41,794 nucleotides of DNA from Bacillota bacterium (GTDB lineage: Bacteria; Bacillota; Clostridia; Christensenellales; CAG-138), in contig JAEEKE010000065.1 of assembly GCA_016282255.1 (NCBI GenBank), forward strand, positions 1-41,794, read 5' to 3'. Below, one piece after another: positions 6,925 through 16,967 of the stretch (position 1 is the stretch's first letter; each line of letters starts with the position of its first letter). The notes under the pieces are model-generated. The model was not told where the DNA came from, searched no databases, and worked only from the letters and a program-made list of their open reading frames with translations. Both the position numbers and the translations under genes were made by a program.

Positions 6925-8268
6925 ATGCTCAACGTCATCTACGAAGACAATCATCTGCTCGTCGTCGAAAAGCCGGTCAATATGCCGGTGCAGGAGGACG
7001 CTTCCGGCGATCCCGACCTGCTGAGCGCGGCGAAAGATTACATAAAGCAAAAGTATAACAAGCCGGGAGAGGTCTATCTCGGCCTTGTTCATCGTCTGGA
7101 CCGCCCGGTGGGAGGCGTCATGGTCTTTGCGCGCACCAGCAAGGCCGCCGCCCGGCTGAGCGACTCGATAAAGCGCCGGAGCGCCGTCAAGAAATACTGC
7201 GCGATCGTTGAAAATCCGCTTCCGCCGTATGGCAATTTAAAAAACTATATTGTAAAAGACGAGCGGTCGCATTCCGCCCTGCTGGTCCCCGAAGGAACGC
7301 CCGGCGCCCAGGCGGCGAGCCTTGAATACGCCTCCGTCTGCACGAAGGACGGCCGCACGCTCGTCGATATCGGTCTCCATACCGGCCGTCATCATCAGAT
7401 CCGCGCTCAGTTCGCAGGGATCGGCTGCCCGCTCCATGGCGACCAGCGCTATAATCCCGCCGCGAGGCCGGGTCAGCAGATCGCGCTCTGGGCGTACAGC
7501 CTGACAATCGAGCATCCGACGCTGCACGAGCCCATGACCTTTACCTCCGTTCCGTCCGGCGCGGCATGGAGGCCGTTTGAGGAAGAGACCAGCGCCCTCT
7601 CAAGCGGCGTGCGCTGCGTTTATATCGACAAAAACCTGGTGATCGTCAATAAAACCGCCGATATCGCCTGCACGGTGCGCGACGGCGGGGAGGACACTGT
7701 AGAGGCGAGGCTCGCCTGCGCGTTCGGCGAGATCTATCCGGTGCACCGGCTCGACGTCCCGACCACCGGCCTGGTCGCTTTTGCTCGCAACGAAGCGGCA
7801 TATGAGGAGCTGACCGCGCTGATCCGCGACAGGAAGCTTATAAAAATCTACCGCGCCGAGGTGCTCGGAGCGCCGAGATCAAAGGAAGGGGAGCTCCTGC
7901 TCTACGCCGTAAAGGACGCAGAGAAGGCGCTCGTCAGCGTCTATGACGAGCCCGTGCCCGGCAGCCGCGAGATGCGCACCGGGTTCAGGGTCGTTGAAAC
8001 GCATAAGCCGTACGATGGGAAACCTGCTTCGTCCGTGCTTGAGCTCGAGCTCTTTACGGGCAGGACGCATCAGATCCGCGCCTCGCTCGCGCATATCGGC
8101 TGCCCCGTGATCGGCGACGACAAATACGGCGACCGCGCGGCGAACAAGGCCTTCGGACGGGGTCTTCGCCTCACCGCGGTGCGCCTTAAGTTCCCCAAGG
8201 GCATGAAAACACTCTCGTATCTGGACGGCAGGACCTTTGAGGCGGCCGCGCCTTTCGAATATAATTGA
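6925..8268 (+). CDS. Tandem-domain RluA-family RNA pseudouridine synthase
   Basis: 447 aa with two copies of the RluA core: GLVHRLDRPVGGVMVFARTSKAA / HTGRHHQIRAQFAGIGCPLHGDQRYN and YPVHRLDVPTTGLVAFARNEAA / FTGRTHQIRASLAHIGCPVIGDDKYG; catalytic HRLD present in both. Confidence 0.92.
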   Translation: MLNVIYEDNHLLVVEKPVNMPVQEDASGDPDLLSAAKDYIKQKYNKPGEVYLGLVHRLDRPVGGVMVFARTSKAAARLSDSIKRRSAVKKYCAIVENPLPPYGNLKNYIVKDERSHSALLVPEGTPGAQAASLEYASVCTKDGRTLVDIGLHTGRHHQIRAQFAGIGCPLHGDQRYNPAARPGQQIALWAYSLTIEHPTLHEPMTFTSVPSGAAWRPFEEETSALSSGVRCVYIDKNLVIVNKTADIACTVRDGGEDTVEARLACAFGEIYPVHRLDVPTTGLVAFARNEAAYEELTALIRDRKLIKIYRAEVLGAPRSKEGELLLYAVKDAEKALVSVYDEPVPGSREMRTGFRVVETHKPYDGKPASSVLELELFTGRTHQIRASLAHIGCPVIGDDKYGDRAANKAFGRGLRLTAVRLKFPKGMKTLSYLDGRTFEAAAPFEYN

Positions 8269-8285
8269 TCATTTGTAAAACATAA

Positions 8286-10178
8286 ATGGCAGTATTTGGC
8301 AGACAATTCGATATCATCGTTGCGGGAGCCGGGCATGCGGGCGTCGAAGCCGCGCTGGCCTGTGCCCGTATGGGCCTGAGCACCCTCTGCCTCTGCCTGA
8401 ATCTCGATTCGATAGCGCTCTGCGCCTGCAATCCCGCCATCGGCGGCACCAGCAAGGGGCATCTCGTGCGCGAGATCGACGCGCTGGGCGGCGAGATGGG
8501 CCTCGCTGCCGACGAGACCTTCATCCAGATGCGCATGCTCAACCTCTCCAAGGGCCCGGCGGTGCACTCCCTGCGCGCTCAGATCGACAAGAACCGCTAC
8601 CATATGCGCATGAAATACGCGCTCGAGCGGCAGGAGGGGCTGACCGTGGCGCAGGACGAGTGCGAGCGCATCCTCGTTGAAAACGGCCGCGTCACCGGCG
8701 TTCGCTGCGCCGGCGGCACGGAATACGGTTGCCGCGCGCTCGTGATCTGTGCGGGCGTCTACCTCAAAAGCCTCATCCACATCGGCGAATACAGCCGCGA
8801 GCAGGGCCCTTCGGGGCTTGCGAGGGCGACCGGGCTTTCCGAAAGCCTGCAAGAGCTAGGCTTCGAGCTTCGCCGCTTCAAGACCGGCACCCCGCCGCGC
8901 GTTTCGCGCCGCAGCCTGGATCTTTCCAAAATGGAGCTGCAGCCGGGGGACGAGCCGATCCCGCATTTCTCCTTTTTGACCGACCGGCTCGAGCGCGAGC
9001 AGAAGTGCTGCTACCTCACCTACACGAATTCAGAAACGCATTCGGCGATCCTGTCGAACCTCGACCGCTCGCCGATGTTCAGCGGCAGGATCAACGCCGC
9101 GCCGACGCGCTACTGCCCGTCCATCGAGGATAAGCTCGTTCGCTTCAAGGATAAGGAAAGGCATCAGCTTTTCATTGAACCGGAGGGAGAATTCACCGAC
9201 GAAATGTATGTTCAGGGCTTCTCCACGAGCCTTCCGAGGGACGTGCAGCAGCTTGCGCTCCGCACCGTTCCCGGCCTTGAAAACTGCGAGATAATGCGCT
9301 GGGGCTACGCGATCGAATACGACTGCATCGATCCGACCGAGCTCGACCCGACGCTCGGGAGCAAGCGGGTCGCCGGGCTGTATTTCGCCGGGCAGATCAA
9401 CGGCTCGAGCGGCTATGAGGAGGCCGCCGCGCAGGGCATCCTCGCCGGCATCAACGCCGCGCTCTTCGTCAAAAACGAGGCGCCGTTCATCCTGCGCCGC
9501 AGCGACGCCTATATCGGCGTGCTCGCGGACGACCTCGCCACCAAGGGCACCAACGAGCCCTACCGCATGATGACGAGCCGCGCCGAGTACCGCCTCGTGC
9601 TCCGGCAGGACAACGCGGACCTTCGCCTGACCGAGGCCGCGCGCAGGACGGGGCTGATCTCCGACGCCCGCTATGACAGATTGATGTATAAAAAAGACGA
9701 GCTTATAAGGGCAAAGGAAGCGCTTTCTGCCGTTGCTCCGCCAAACGCGACGGTGAACGGGCTGCTTATAAGCCGGGGCGAAAGCCCGCTCGTCACGGGC
9801 GCGAGGCTCGACCGGCTGCTTCGCCGCAGCACCGTTTCCTACACCGACCTGCTCCGCCTGTTCCCGGAGCTTCCGGATATCTCGGAGGAAGCCGCGTTCG
9901 AGCTCGAGACCGAGGCGCATTACGGCGGCTATATCGAAAGGGAGAACGAGCGCATCCGGCGCTTCGAGGGTCAGGAGAGCGTGCGCCTGCCCGCCGATAT
10001 CGATTATTCGGCGATAAGCGGGCTTCGTATCGAGGCAAGGCAGAAGCTTTCCTCGCTGCGGCCGCTCAATCTCGGGCAGGCCAGCCGCATCTCGGGCGTT
10101 TCGCCCGCGGATATAGCGGTGCTGCTGATAAAACTTAAGGAAATGAATGAAAAACGCAGGGGAGGGGAAGCGGAATGA
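8286..10178 (+). CDS. mnmG: tRNA uridine-5-carboxymethylaminomethyl(34) synthesis enzyme MnmG (GidA)
   Basis: 630 aa; [80 protein letters not shown]. Confidence 0.98.
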   Translation: MAVFGRQFDIIVAGAGHAGVEAALACARMGLSTLCLCLNLDSIALCACNPAIGGTSKGHLVREIDALGGEMGLAADETFIQMRMLNLSKGPAVHSLRAQIDKNRYHMRMKYALERQEGLTVAQDECERILVENGRVTGVRCAGGTEYGCRALVICAGVYLKSLIHIGEYSREQGPSGLARATGLSESLQELGFELRRFKTGTPPRVSRRSLDLSKMELQPGDEPIPHFSFLTDRLEREQKCCYLTYTNSETHSAILSNLDRSPMFSGRINAAPTRYCPSIEDKLVRFKDKERHQLFIEPEGEFTDEMYVQGFSTSLPRDVQQLALRTVPGLENCEIMRWGYAIEYDCIDPTELDPTLGSKRVAGLYFAGQINGSSGYEEAAAQGILAGINAALFVKNEAPFILRRSDAYIGVLADDLATKGTNEPYRMMTSRAEYRLVLRQDNADLRLTEAARRTGLISDARYDRLMYKKDELIRAKEALSAVAPPNATVNGLLISRGESPLVTGARLDRLLRRSTVSYTDLLRLFPELPDISEEAAFELETEAHYGGYIERENERIRRFEGQESVRLPADIDYSAISGLRIEARQKLSSLRPLNLGQASRISGVSPADIAVLLIKLKEMNEKRRGGEAE

Positions 10179-10888
10179 AGCAGCAGGTGCAGCCCGAACC
10201 GCTCGTTATGCGCGAGCTGATCGGGAAATACATACCCGAAGCGGACGAGAAGCAGACGGCGCGCTTCGTGCGCTATTACGAGCTTTTGATCGAGCGCAAC
10301 AACGTCATGAACCTGACCGCGATCACCGACCCCGAGGGCGTCGCCGCGCGGCATTTTGCGGACAGCCTCGCCGCCGCGTCGCTACTCCCGCAGGGCGCGA
10401 AGGTCATCGACGTCGGCACCGGTGCGGGGTTTCCCGGCATACCGCTTATGATCATGCGGCCGGATATCGAGCTGACGCTCCTCGATTCGCTTAATAAAAG
10501 AATAGTTTTTCTAAACGATGTTTTGAAAGAACTGGGGCTAAGCGCCGCTGCCGTTCACGCGCGTGCGGAGGACGGCGCGCGCAATCAGGCGCTGCGGGGC
10601 CGCTTCGACGCCGTGCTCTCCCGCGCGGTCGCGGAGGTGCCGGTCCTCGCCGAATGGACGCTTCCCTTCGCCCGCGTCGGCGGGTGCTCGATCATGTATA
10701 AGGGCCCCGGCGCGAATGAGGAGCTCGCCCGAGCGGCGAACGCGCTTAGTGAGCTTCGCGGTGAAGCGGGAACGGTCTCCTTCGATTTCCCCTGGGGCGA
10801 AAGGAAGCTCGTCGTCATCCGAAAGACCGCCCCCACGCCCTCAAAATACCCCCGCAAGGCGGGCGCCGCGGCAAGGTCACCGCTATAA
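10175..10888 (+). CDS. rsmG: 16S rRNA (guanine(527)-N7)-methyltransferase RsmG (GidB)
   Basis: 237 aa; [64 protein letters not shown]; 4-bp overlap with mnmG. Confidence 0.97.
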   Translation: MKQQVQPEPLVMRELIGKYIPEADEKQTARFVRYYELLIERNNVMNLTAITDPEGVAARHFADSLAAASLLPQGAKVIDVGTGAGFPGIPLMIMRPDIELTLLDSLNKRIVFLNDVLKELGLSAAAVHARAEDGARNQALRGRFDAVLSRAVAEVPVLAEWTLPFARVGGCSIMYKGPGANEELARAANALSELRGEAGTVSFDFPWGERKLVVIRKTAPTPSKYPRKAGAAARSPL

Positions 10889-10915
10889 AAAAGCCTTACG
10901 GAGCATAGAAAAAGC

Positions 10916-13900
10916 ATGGCAGCTCCCGTACAATTCATCCTGGGCCGTTCCGGAAGCGGCAAAACGCATTCGGTCTTCTCCCGCATCCTCGAAAACGAGC
11001 GGGAGGGGCGGCGTTCGCTCCTTATCGTGCCCGACCGCGCGACCTTCGAGACCGAGCGCGCGCTTTCTTCGTTTCTCGGCGGCGGCATGCTCCACGCCTC
11101 GGTCGTTTCGTTCACGCGCCTTGCGCTCCGTCTCTTCGCGGAATCCGGCAGCCGGCGTGCGTTCCTTTCGCCGCAGGGCAGGCGGATGCTCGTGCGCCGC
11201 GTGCTTGACGAGGTCTCGAATAAGCTCGGCCTCTTTACGCGGGCCGCGGCCCTTCCCGGGTTCGCCGCGGAATGCGAGCATATGATCCTGATGTGCAAGC
11301 GCTGCTCGCTGACGCCCGACCGGCTCGAGAGCGCCGAAAACCTTCCCGCCCAGCTTCGGGACAAGCTCCGCGACTTCGCCCTTATCTACCGGCGCACCGA
11401 GGAGCACATGGCCGACCGGTATCTGGACAGCGAGGATCTTGTAAACGCGCTCGTCACGCTGCTGCCCGATTCGTCCGTCGGCGGCGCGGACGTGTTCATC
11501 GATGCGCCGGATATGCTGAACCCGCAGACCTGCCGCATCATCGAAACGCTTTTCTCCTGCGCGGGGTCGGTGACGGTCACCTTCCGCATCCCGATGGAAA
11601 GGAGCGCCGACAGCCGCCTTTTCGACCCCGACCGTCTGCACTTTGAGCGCCTGCTCCGGACCGCAAAAAGCCTTGGCTGCGAAGCAAAAACGAGCTTCCT
11701 TACCGGGGATCACAGGCACAGGGACCCCGCGCTCGCCTTCCTTGAAAGGAACCTCTTTGCGTACCCCTTCGAAAAGCGGAACGAGCCGACCCGCAGCATC
11801 GAGCTCCATTCCTCGACGGACCGCACTTCGGAGGTGCGCGAAGCGGCCGACCGCATCATCGCCGCGGTGAGGGACGGCCTGCGCTTCAACGAGATCGCCG
11901 TCGCCGCGAGCGACCTCTCCGCCTATTCCGGGGCGATCCGCCGCTGCTTCGGGCAGTACGGCATCCCCGTGTTCACCGACGCCTCCCGCCCCGTGTCCGC
12001 GCATCCGATCGCCGACCTCGTCACGGCGTCGCTCGACTGCATCCACGGCGGTTTTGCCGGCGAGGACTTCATCCGCCTTATTAAAACGGGCCTTACCGGG
12101 CTCGGCGAGGAGGAGACCGAAAAGCTCGAGAACCACGTGCTGCGCTTCGGCCTGGAGGGAAAGCGGCTTTCAGGCGATGAGCCCAGCGTTAAAAACCATG
12201 CCGATATAAAGGATTTTGAGCAGCTGGAGGCCTCAAGGCTCAGCGTCGTCCGGCCCGTGCTGGAGCTTAAGCGCAGCATGGACGAGGGCGGAAGGACCGC
12301 GTCCGCGCGCGCCGAGGCCGTCTATCGCTATCTTTCAAACGTCGGCGCCGCCGAAAGGATAAGGGAGGAGAGCGAAAGGCTGGCGGAGGAGCCCTCCATG
12401 CTCGCCTATGCGCTCGAGGCGCGCCAGGTCTACGACGCCGTCATCGAGCTGCTCGACCAGGTCCACGTCATCCTCGGCGACGGGCCGATCGGGCTCGAAC
12501 GCTTCATCTCCGTCGTTCGGGAGGGCCTTGCCTCCTATACGGTCGGCTCGATACCGACCACGCTCGACCAGGTCACCGTCGGCGACGTTTCGGGCATGCA
12601 CCTGCCGCCGGTCCGGCTGCTGCTGGTCCTCGGCGCGAACGAGGGCATGCTGCCCCGCGTGCGCGAGGACAACGCCGTCATAAACGACCGCGACCTCGCC
12701 CTGATGCGCGCCGCGGGGATCGACGCCTGGGAGAGCTCCGAAAGCATGACGAAGGCCGAGGCGCTGAGGACCTACACGGTGCTCTTCTCCTCCTCCGAAA
12801 GCCTCTATATCTCGTATTCGAGGCGGCAGGATTCCGACGCCGCGCCGCCGTCGATGCTCGTTTCGCGGATCGGGGAGATCTTCTCGCATCTGCGCCGCAC
12901 GAGCGGCCTGACGGACGCTTCGATAGGCGGGTCGGAGGCCTCCGCCCTTTCACAGCTTGCGGCCAAAACGCGCCGCTTCCTCGATACCGGCCTTGAAACA
13001 AAGGAGCTCAAGCCCCTCTACGCGCATTTTGCGGCCGACGGAGGCTGTAAGGACGCGCTTTCGGCGCTTGAAAAGCTGTATTTCCCCGAGGCTTCGCCCG
13101 AGCCCCTCGGCCAGGACGCCGCCGCAAGGCTCTACGGCAGGCATATGACCGGCACGCCGACGCGACTCGAGGTCTTCAACCGCTGCCCGTTCTGCTATCT
13201 GATGCAGTTCGGCCTTAAGCTGCGCGAGCGCGAAGTGCGCGAGGAGCGCGCGATGGACCACGGCACGCTGATCCACAGCGCTCTGCAGACACTGCTCGAC
13301 GGCATGATCGCCGAAAAAACGGATTTCACGGCCGTCACCAAGGAGGAGCTCGCCGAGCGGCTCGACGCCTTCCTGCCCGCGCTTTTCGAGGAGCACAACC
13401 ACGCGCTGCTGCTCGATTCCGCCAAGATGCGCGCCGAGGCCGAGCGCATCCGCGAGGAGCTGATCGGCGCCGCGTACGTCATCGTCCGACAGATCGCGAG
13501 CGGGCGCTTCGAGCCCTATGCCAACGAGCTCCGCTTCGGCCTTGAGGGCAGCACCCTGCCCGCGCTCGAGCTTGAGGCCTCGAACGGCGTCGTCTTCCGC
13601 ATGTGCGGCATCGTCGACCGCGTCGACAGGCTCTCCGGGGAGGGCGGGAAGGACTATTTCCGCATCATCGACTACAAGACCGGCCGGGTCGCCTTCGATT
13701 ATTCCGAGCTCGCAAGCGGGCTGAGGCTGCAGCTGCCCCTGTACGCCGCCGCCGTTTCGGCCGCCCTCGGCGCGGAGCGCGAGCTCTCGGCCGCCGGGCT
13801 CTACTATATGCATATCAGCGAGCTCAACACCGTCACCGGGGACGAGGAGAGGGACGACATGGAGCTTATGAAGCAGATGAAGCTCAGCGGACCCACCCTC

Positions 13901-14257
13901 GGCGACGATGGGCTCATCACCGCGGGCGACGGCACCGCCTTTACCCGCTCCTCGCTCGTTATCGCCGGGCTCTCCTTCAACAAGTCCGAGGGCTTCTTCA
14001 AGGGCGCTTCGCTCGTCACGGGCGAGGAGATGGCGAAAACGATCGGGTACGCGAAGCAGGTCGGCATAAAAACGCTCGACAGCATCATGCAGGGCCGCGC
14101 CGAGGTCAGCCCGAGCAAGGCGGGCAGCCACGTTGCCTGCGCCTACTGCCCCTATTTAAGCATCTGCCGCTTCGATACGACCGCCGGGAGCAGATACCGG
14201 CGGATCCGTGCCGTCAGCGCCGATCAATTCTATAACAGAAAGGAAAAAAGCAAATGA
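10916..14257 (+). CDS. addB: Helicase-exonuclease AddAB, subunit AddB
   Basis: 1113 aa; FILGRSGSGKTHSVFSRI Walker-like start, RLEVFNRCPFCYLMQFGLKLRERE, CGIVDRVDRL...FRIIDYKTGRVAFDYSEL nuclease motif, C-terminal CAYCPYLSICRFD Fe-S cysteines. Confidence 0.96.
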   Translation: MAAPVQFILGRSGSGKTHSVFSRILENEREGRRSLLIVPDRATFETERALSSFLGGGMLHASVVSFTRLALRLFAESGSRRAFLSPQGRRMLVRRVLDEVSNKLGLFTRAAALPGFAAECEHMILMCKRCSLTPDRLESAENLPAQLRDKLRDFALIYRRTEEHMADRYLDSEDLVNALVTLLPDSSVGGADVFIDAPDMLNPQTCRIIETLFSCAGSVTVTFRIPMERSADSRLFDPDRLHFERLLRTAKSLGCEAKTSFLTGDHRHRDPALAFLERNLFAYPFEKRNEPTRSIELHSSTDRTSEVREAADRIIAAVRDGLRFNEIAVAASDLSAYSGAIRRCFGQYGIPVFTDASRPVSAHPIADLVTASLDCIHGGFAGEDFIRLIKTGLTGLGEEETEKLENHVLRFGLEGKRLSGDEPSVKNHADIKDFEQLEASRLSVVRPVLELKRSMDEGGRTASARAEAVYRYLSNVGAAERIREESERLAEEPSMLAYALEARQVYDAVIELLDQVHVILGDGPIGLERFISVVREGLASYTVGSIPTTLDQVTVGDVSGMHLPPVRLLLVLGANEGMLPRVREDNAVINDRDLALMRAAGIDAWESSESMTKAEALRTYTVLFSSSESLYISYSRRQDSDAAPPSMLVSRIGEIFSHLRRTSGLTDASIGGSEASALSQLAAKTRRFLDTGLETKELKPLYAHFAADGGCKDALSALEKLYFPEASPEPLGQDAAARLYGRHMTGTPTRLEVFNRCPFCYLMQFGLKLREREVREERAMDHGTLIHSALQTLLDGMIAEKTDFTAVTKEELAERLDAFLPALFEEHNHALLLDSAKMRAEAERIREELIGAAYVIVRQIASGRFEPYANELRFGLEGSTLPALELEASNGVVFRMCGIVDRVDRLSGEGGKDYFRIIDYKTGRVAFDYSELASGLRLQLPLYAAAVSAALGAERELSAAGLYYMHISELNTVTGDEERDDMELMKQMKLSGPTLGDDGLITAGDGTAFTRSSLVIAGLSFNKSEGFFKGASLVTGEEMAKTIGYAKQVGIKTLDSIMQGRAEVSPSKAGSHVACAYCPYLSICRFDTTAGSRYRRIRAVSADQFYNRKEKSK

Positions 14258-14538
14258 AACCCTGGCAAATCATTCTGCTCGCCGTGATCGGCATCATGTC
14301 GGTCGTCGGATTCGCTTCGATGGGCATCGACAAGAGCAGGGCCAAGAACGACAAATGGCGCATCCCCGAGAAGACGCTCTTCCTCATCGCGCTGCTCGGA
14401 GGCGCCCTCGGCTCGGTGCTCGGCATGCAGGTCTTCCGCCACAAGACCAAGCACTGGTATTTCGCCGTCTTCATGCCCATGATACTGCTCGTTCAGATCG
14501 CGATCGTGGCCTTCCTGTTCATCAAGTTCAAAGCATGA
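14254..14538 (+). CDS. DUF1294 domain membrane protein
   Basis: 94 aa; GFASMGIDKSRAKNDKWRIPEKTLFLIALLGGALGSVLGMQVFRHKTKHWYF, characteristic DUF1294 pattern; 4-bp overlap with addB. Confidence 0.9.
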   Translation: MKPWQIILLAVIGIMSVVGFASMGIDKSRAKNDKWRIPEKTLFLIALLGGALGSVLGMQVFRHKTKHWYFAVFMPMILLVQIAIVAFLFIKFKA

Positions 14539-14549
14539 AAAAAGGGCGC

Positions 14550-14578
14550 AAAAAAAGCAGGGTCTTCCTGCTTTTTTT
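14550..14578. terminator. Bidirectional Rho-independent terminator between convergent genes
   Basis: AAAAAAAGCAGG-GTCTT-CCTGCTTTTTTT, A-run and T-run on either side. Confidence 0.85.
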
Positions 14579-14594
14579 ATATCCCGTTATTCCT

Positions 14595-15479
14595 TTATTC
14601 CCGTTCGCCTATCTCCCTTGCGCGCTTATAGACCGCGTTTTTGGGAAGGCCGAGCGTGTCCGCCGCGATCCGCGACGCCGTGCGCACTGATATGCCTTCT
14701 TCGAGCAGTGCGGTCAGCAGCGCGTCGCATTTCGCCCCGGCTTCATATTCGTCGGCGGCCTTTTTCGCGCCCTCGAGCAGCAGCACGCATTCGCCCTTCG
14801 GCGCCTCCTCGCGGTAGCGCTCGGCAAGCTCCTTGACCGTGCCGCGGACGTGCTCCTCATAAAGCTTCGTCAGCTCCCGTATCAGCACGCAGCGGCGCTC
14901 CGTTTCGCTTTCGGAACGCTCTCTTAAAGCTTCGAGCAGGTCATTTAGCGTCGCTCCCACGCGCAGAGGGCTCTCATAGAGGCAGACCGTCGCTTCGGAA
15001 CGGAGAGCGCGCGCTATCGCCTCGGCCCGCTCGGCCCCGCTGCGCGGCAGGAAGCCCATGAAGAGCAGGCTTTCGGTATCGAGCCCGCTCGCGACCCAGG
15101 CCGTGACCATCGCGCTCGCGCCGGGCAGGACCTCGAACGGGACGTTTTCGCGGATGCACTCGCGCACGAGCCTCGCGCCGGGATCCGAGACCCCGGGCAT
15201 GCCCGCGTCGCTGACGAACGCGATCGCCTTGCCCGATCGCACCTCGGCGATGATAGCGGCCGCGGTGCGCTGCTCGGTGTGCTCGTGGCAGCTGAAGAGA
15301 GGCTTCTTTATGCCGAGCGCGTTCAAAAGGCGCAGGGTGTTGCGCGTATCCTCGCAGTAGACGGCGTCCGCGGCGGCGAGCGTCGCTGCCGTGCGCATCG
15401 TTATATCGCCGAGATTGCCTATCGGCGTGGGGCAAAGGTAGAGCTTCGCCTCTGTTTTGCTGCCGGTTTCAGTTTCCAC
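14595..15479 (-). CDS. rsmI: 16S rRNA (cytidine(1402)-2'-O)-methyltransferase RsmI
   Basis: 294 aa; KLYLCPTPIGNLGDITMRTAATLAAADAVYCEDTRNTLRLLN, FVSDAGMPGVSDPGARLVREC, LPGASAMVTAWVASGL. Confidence 0.97.
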   Translation of the reverse strand: METETGSKTEAKLYLCPTPIGNLGDITMRTAATLAAADAVYCEDTRNTLRLLNALGIKKPLFSCHEHTEQRTAAAIIAEVRSGKAIAFVSDAGMPGVSDPGARLVRECIRENVPFEVLPGASAMVTAWVASGLDTESLLFMGFLPRSGAERAEAIARALRSEATVCLYESPLRVGATLNDLLEALRERSESETERRCVLIRELTKLYEEHVRGTVKELAERYREEAPKGECVLLLEGAKKAADEYEAGAKCDALLTALLEEGISVRTASRIAADTLGLPKNAVYKRAREIGERE

Positions 15480-16221
15480 GGTAGTATCCTTCCACCTCTT
15501 CGGTGTATTCTCCGTCCGGACCCAAGATTATCAGATTCCTTTCGACGGTCAGCCCCTTCTTCGCCCCACGGTTCGCGCGGATCAGGGCGAGATAGGGCTT
15601 ATGTTTTTCATCGGTCTGCACAAGGCGCAGCTGCTTCGGCTCGAGCCCCGCCGCCGAAAGCGCCGAGAGGGCCTCGGCTAAGCGCTGAGCGGGAAAGCAG
15701 ATGAAGAGCTTCCCGCCGTATTTGACAAGGCGCGCGGCCGCGCGGGCTATGGAGGCGATATCGGCCGCCGTTTCGTGCGTCGCCGCGGGGTTCTTCGAGA
15801 GCCGCCCCTGATCCCCGCGGAAGTACGGGGGATTGCAGACCGCGCAGTCGAACGTTCCCCGGAAGGCGTTTTTATCGAGATAATCCGCGTTGACGACCTC
15901 GACCTCGCCCCCCGTCATGCCGTTGATCAGAAGGCTCCTTTTAAGGCGGTCGCACTGCCCTTCGTCGATCTCGACGGCGGTGACGCGGATGCCGAGCCGG
16001 GAAGCGAGCATCAGCGAAAGGAAGCCCGAGCCCGCCCCGAGATCCGCGGCGCGGCTCTTCTTCGGCGCTTTTTCAAGACCCTGCAAGGCAAAATGGAGCA
16101 GCAGCACCGAATCCGTCCCGAAACAAAACGAGGCGGGCGACTGGATCAGCCGCAGTCCGTTAAACTGCAGATCATCCACCCGCTCGTCCCCGAGAACGGT
16201 AAAACCGGCGTCCCCGTTCAT
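15469..16221 (-). CDS. tRNA1(Val) (adenine(37)-N6)-methyltransferase-like (TrmN6/YabB)
   Basis: 250 aa; GFCFGTDSVLL-like FCFGTDSVLLLHFAL, AADLGAGSGFLSLMLASRLG, FDCAVCNPPYFRGDQG (NPPY motif); typical pairing with rsmI. Confidence 0.92.
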   Translation of the reverse strand: MNGDAGFTVLGDERVDDLQFNGLRLIQSPASFCFGTDSVLLLHFALQGLEKAPKKSRAADLGAGSGFLSLMLASRLGIRVTAVEIDEGQCDRLKRSLLINGMTGGEVEVVNADYLDKNAFRGTFDCAVCNPPYFRGDQGRLSKNPAATHETAADIASIARAAARLVKYGGKLFICFPAQRLAEALSALSAAGLEPKQLRLVQTDEKHKPYLALIRANRGAKKGLTVERNLIILGPDGEYTEEVEGYYRGN

Positions 16222-16925
16222 ACGACGCCCGGAATAAACTTAAGGAAGAAGTTGGAGGTGTGCAGGAACGAAGCCATCGCGCTCTCCGAGATCATCGTTT
16301 CGATCGAATCGAACGGCAGCACGGTCAGCAGGATCGGCACCGCCATGAATACCACGAGCACGTCCACGAAGCCGCGCACCAGCCCCAGCGCGCTGCCTAC
16401 GACGGAATCGCCGAGGCGAAGCCGCGGGAAGCGCAGCGAATAATCCAGCCAGCAGATGAGGAAGGTCAGCAGGATCCTCGCGACGAAATAGATGCACATG
16501 AACGAAACGATGTTTATGATCGAGTGCACAATGCTTTCGTTGAAGTAATCGCCCAGGGTGGTGATGCCCTTATCCTTGAACGCCTCGTCCATGATGTTCT
16601 CGTAGACGCGGTCGCGAAGGGGGAAGGGGAGGCCCGAAAGCTCCATGACCTCGTCGATCTGATCGTTCGTCAGCGAGGTTATCTCGTCGTCGCGCAGCTC
16701 AACGTCCTTTATCGCCTCGGCGCCCTCGGTATAGCTGAGCATAGCGTCGTAAAGCGTATCGTTCCTGACTATCAGCGCCGAAAGCCTGCCCATCAGCAGA
16801 TGCGCGAGCAGTATGGCGATCACGGTCGCCGCCAGCGCGGAAAGATTCCATATAAAGCCCTTATAGAAGCCCGAGAGCAAGAAAAGCGCGAAGATCGCGA
16901 TAATGGCAATATCGATAATGCCCAT
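16218..16925 (-). CDS. CvpA family membrane protein
   Basis: 235 aa; MGIIDIAIIAIFALFLLSGFYKGFIWNLSALAATVIAILLAHLLMGRLSALI and DSVVGSALGLVRGFVDVLVVFMAVPILL. Confidence 0.88.
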   Translation of the reverse strand: MGIIDIAIIAIFALFLLSGFYKGFIWNLSALAATVIAILLAHLLMGRLSALIVRNDTLYDAMLSYTEGAEAIKDVELRDDEITSLTNDQIDEVMELSGLPFPLRDRVYENIMDEAFKDKGITTLGDYFNESIVHSIINIVSFMCIYFVARILLTFLICWLDYSLRFPRLRLGDSVVGSALGLVRGFVDVLVVFMAVPILLTVLPFDSIETMISESAMASFLHTSNFFLKFIPGVV

Positions 16926-16967
16926 TTTTCTTCTCTCCTTTCTTATTTCTTAGTGTAAGCGGGGCGC

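Noticed and set aside
10883-12136. 417-aa minus-strand ORF opposite addB
   Set aside because: Antisense shadow ORF; addB is unambiguous on the plus strand.
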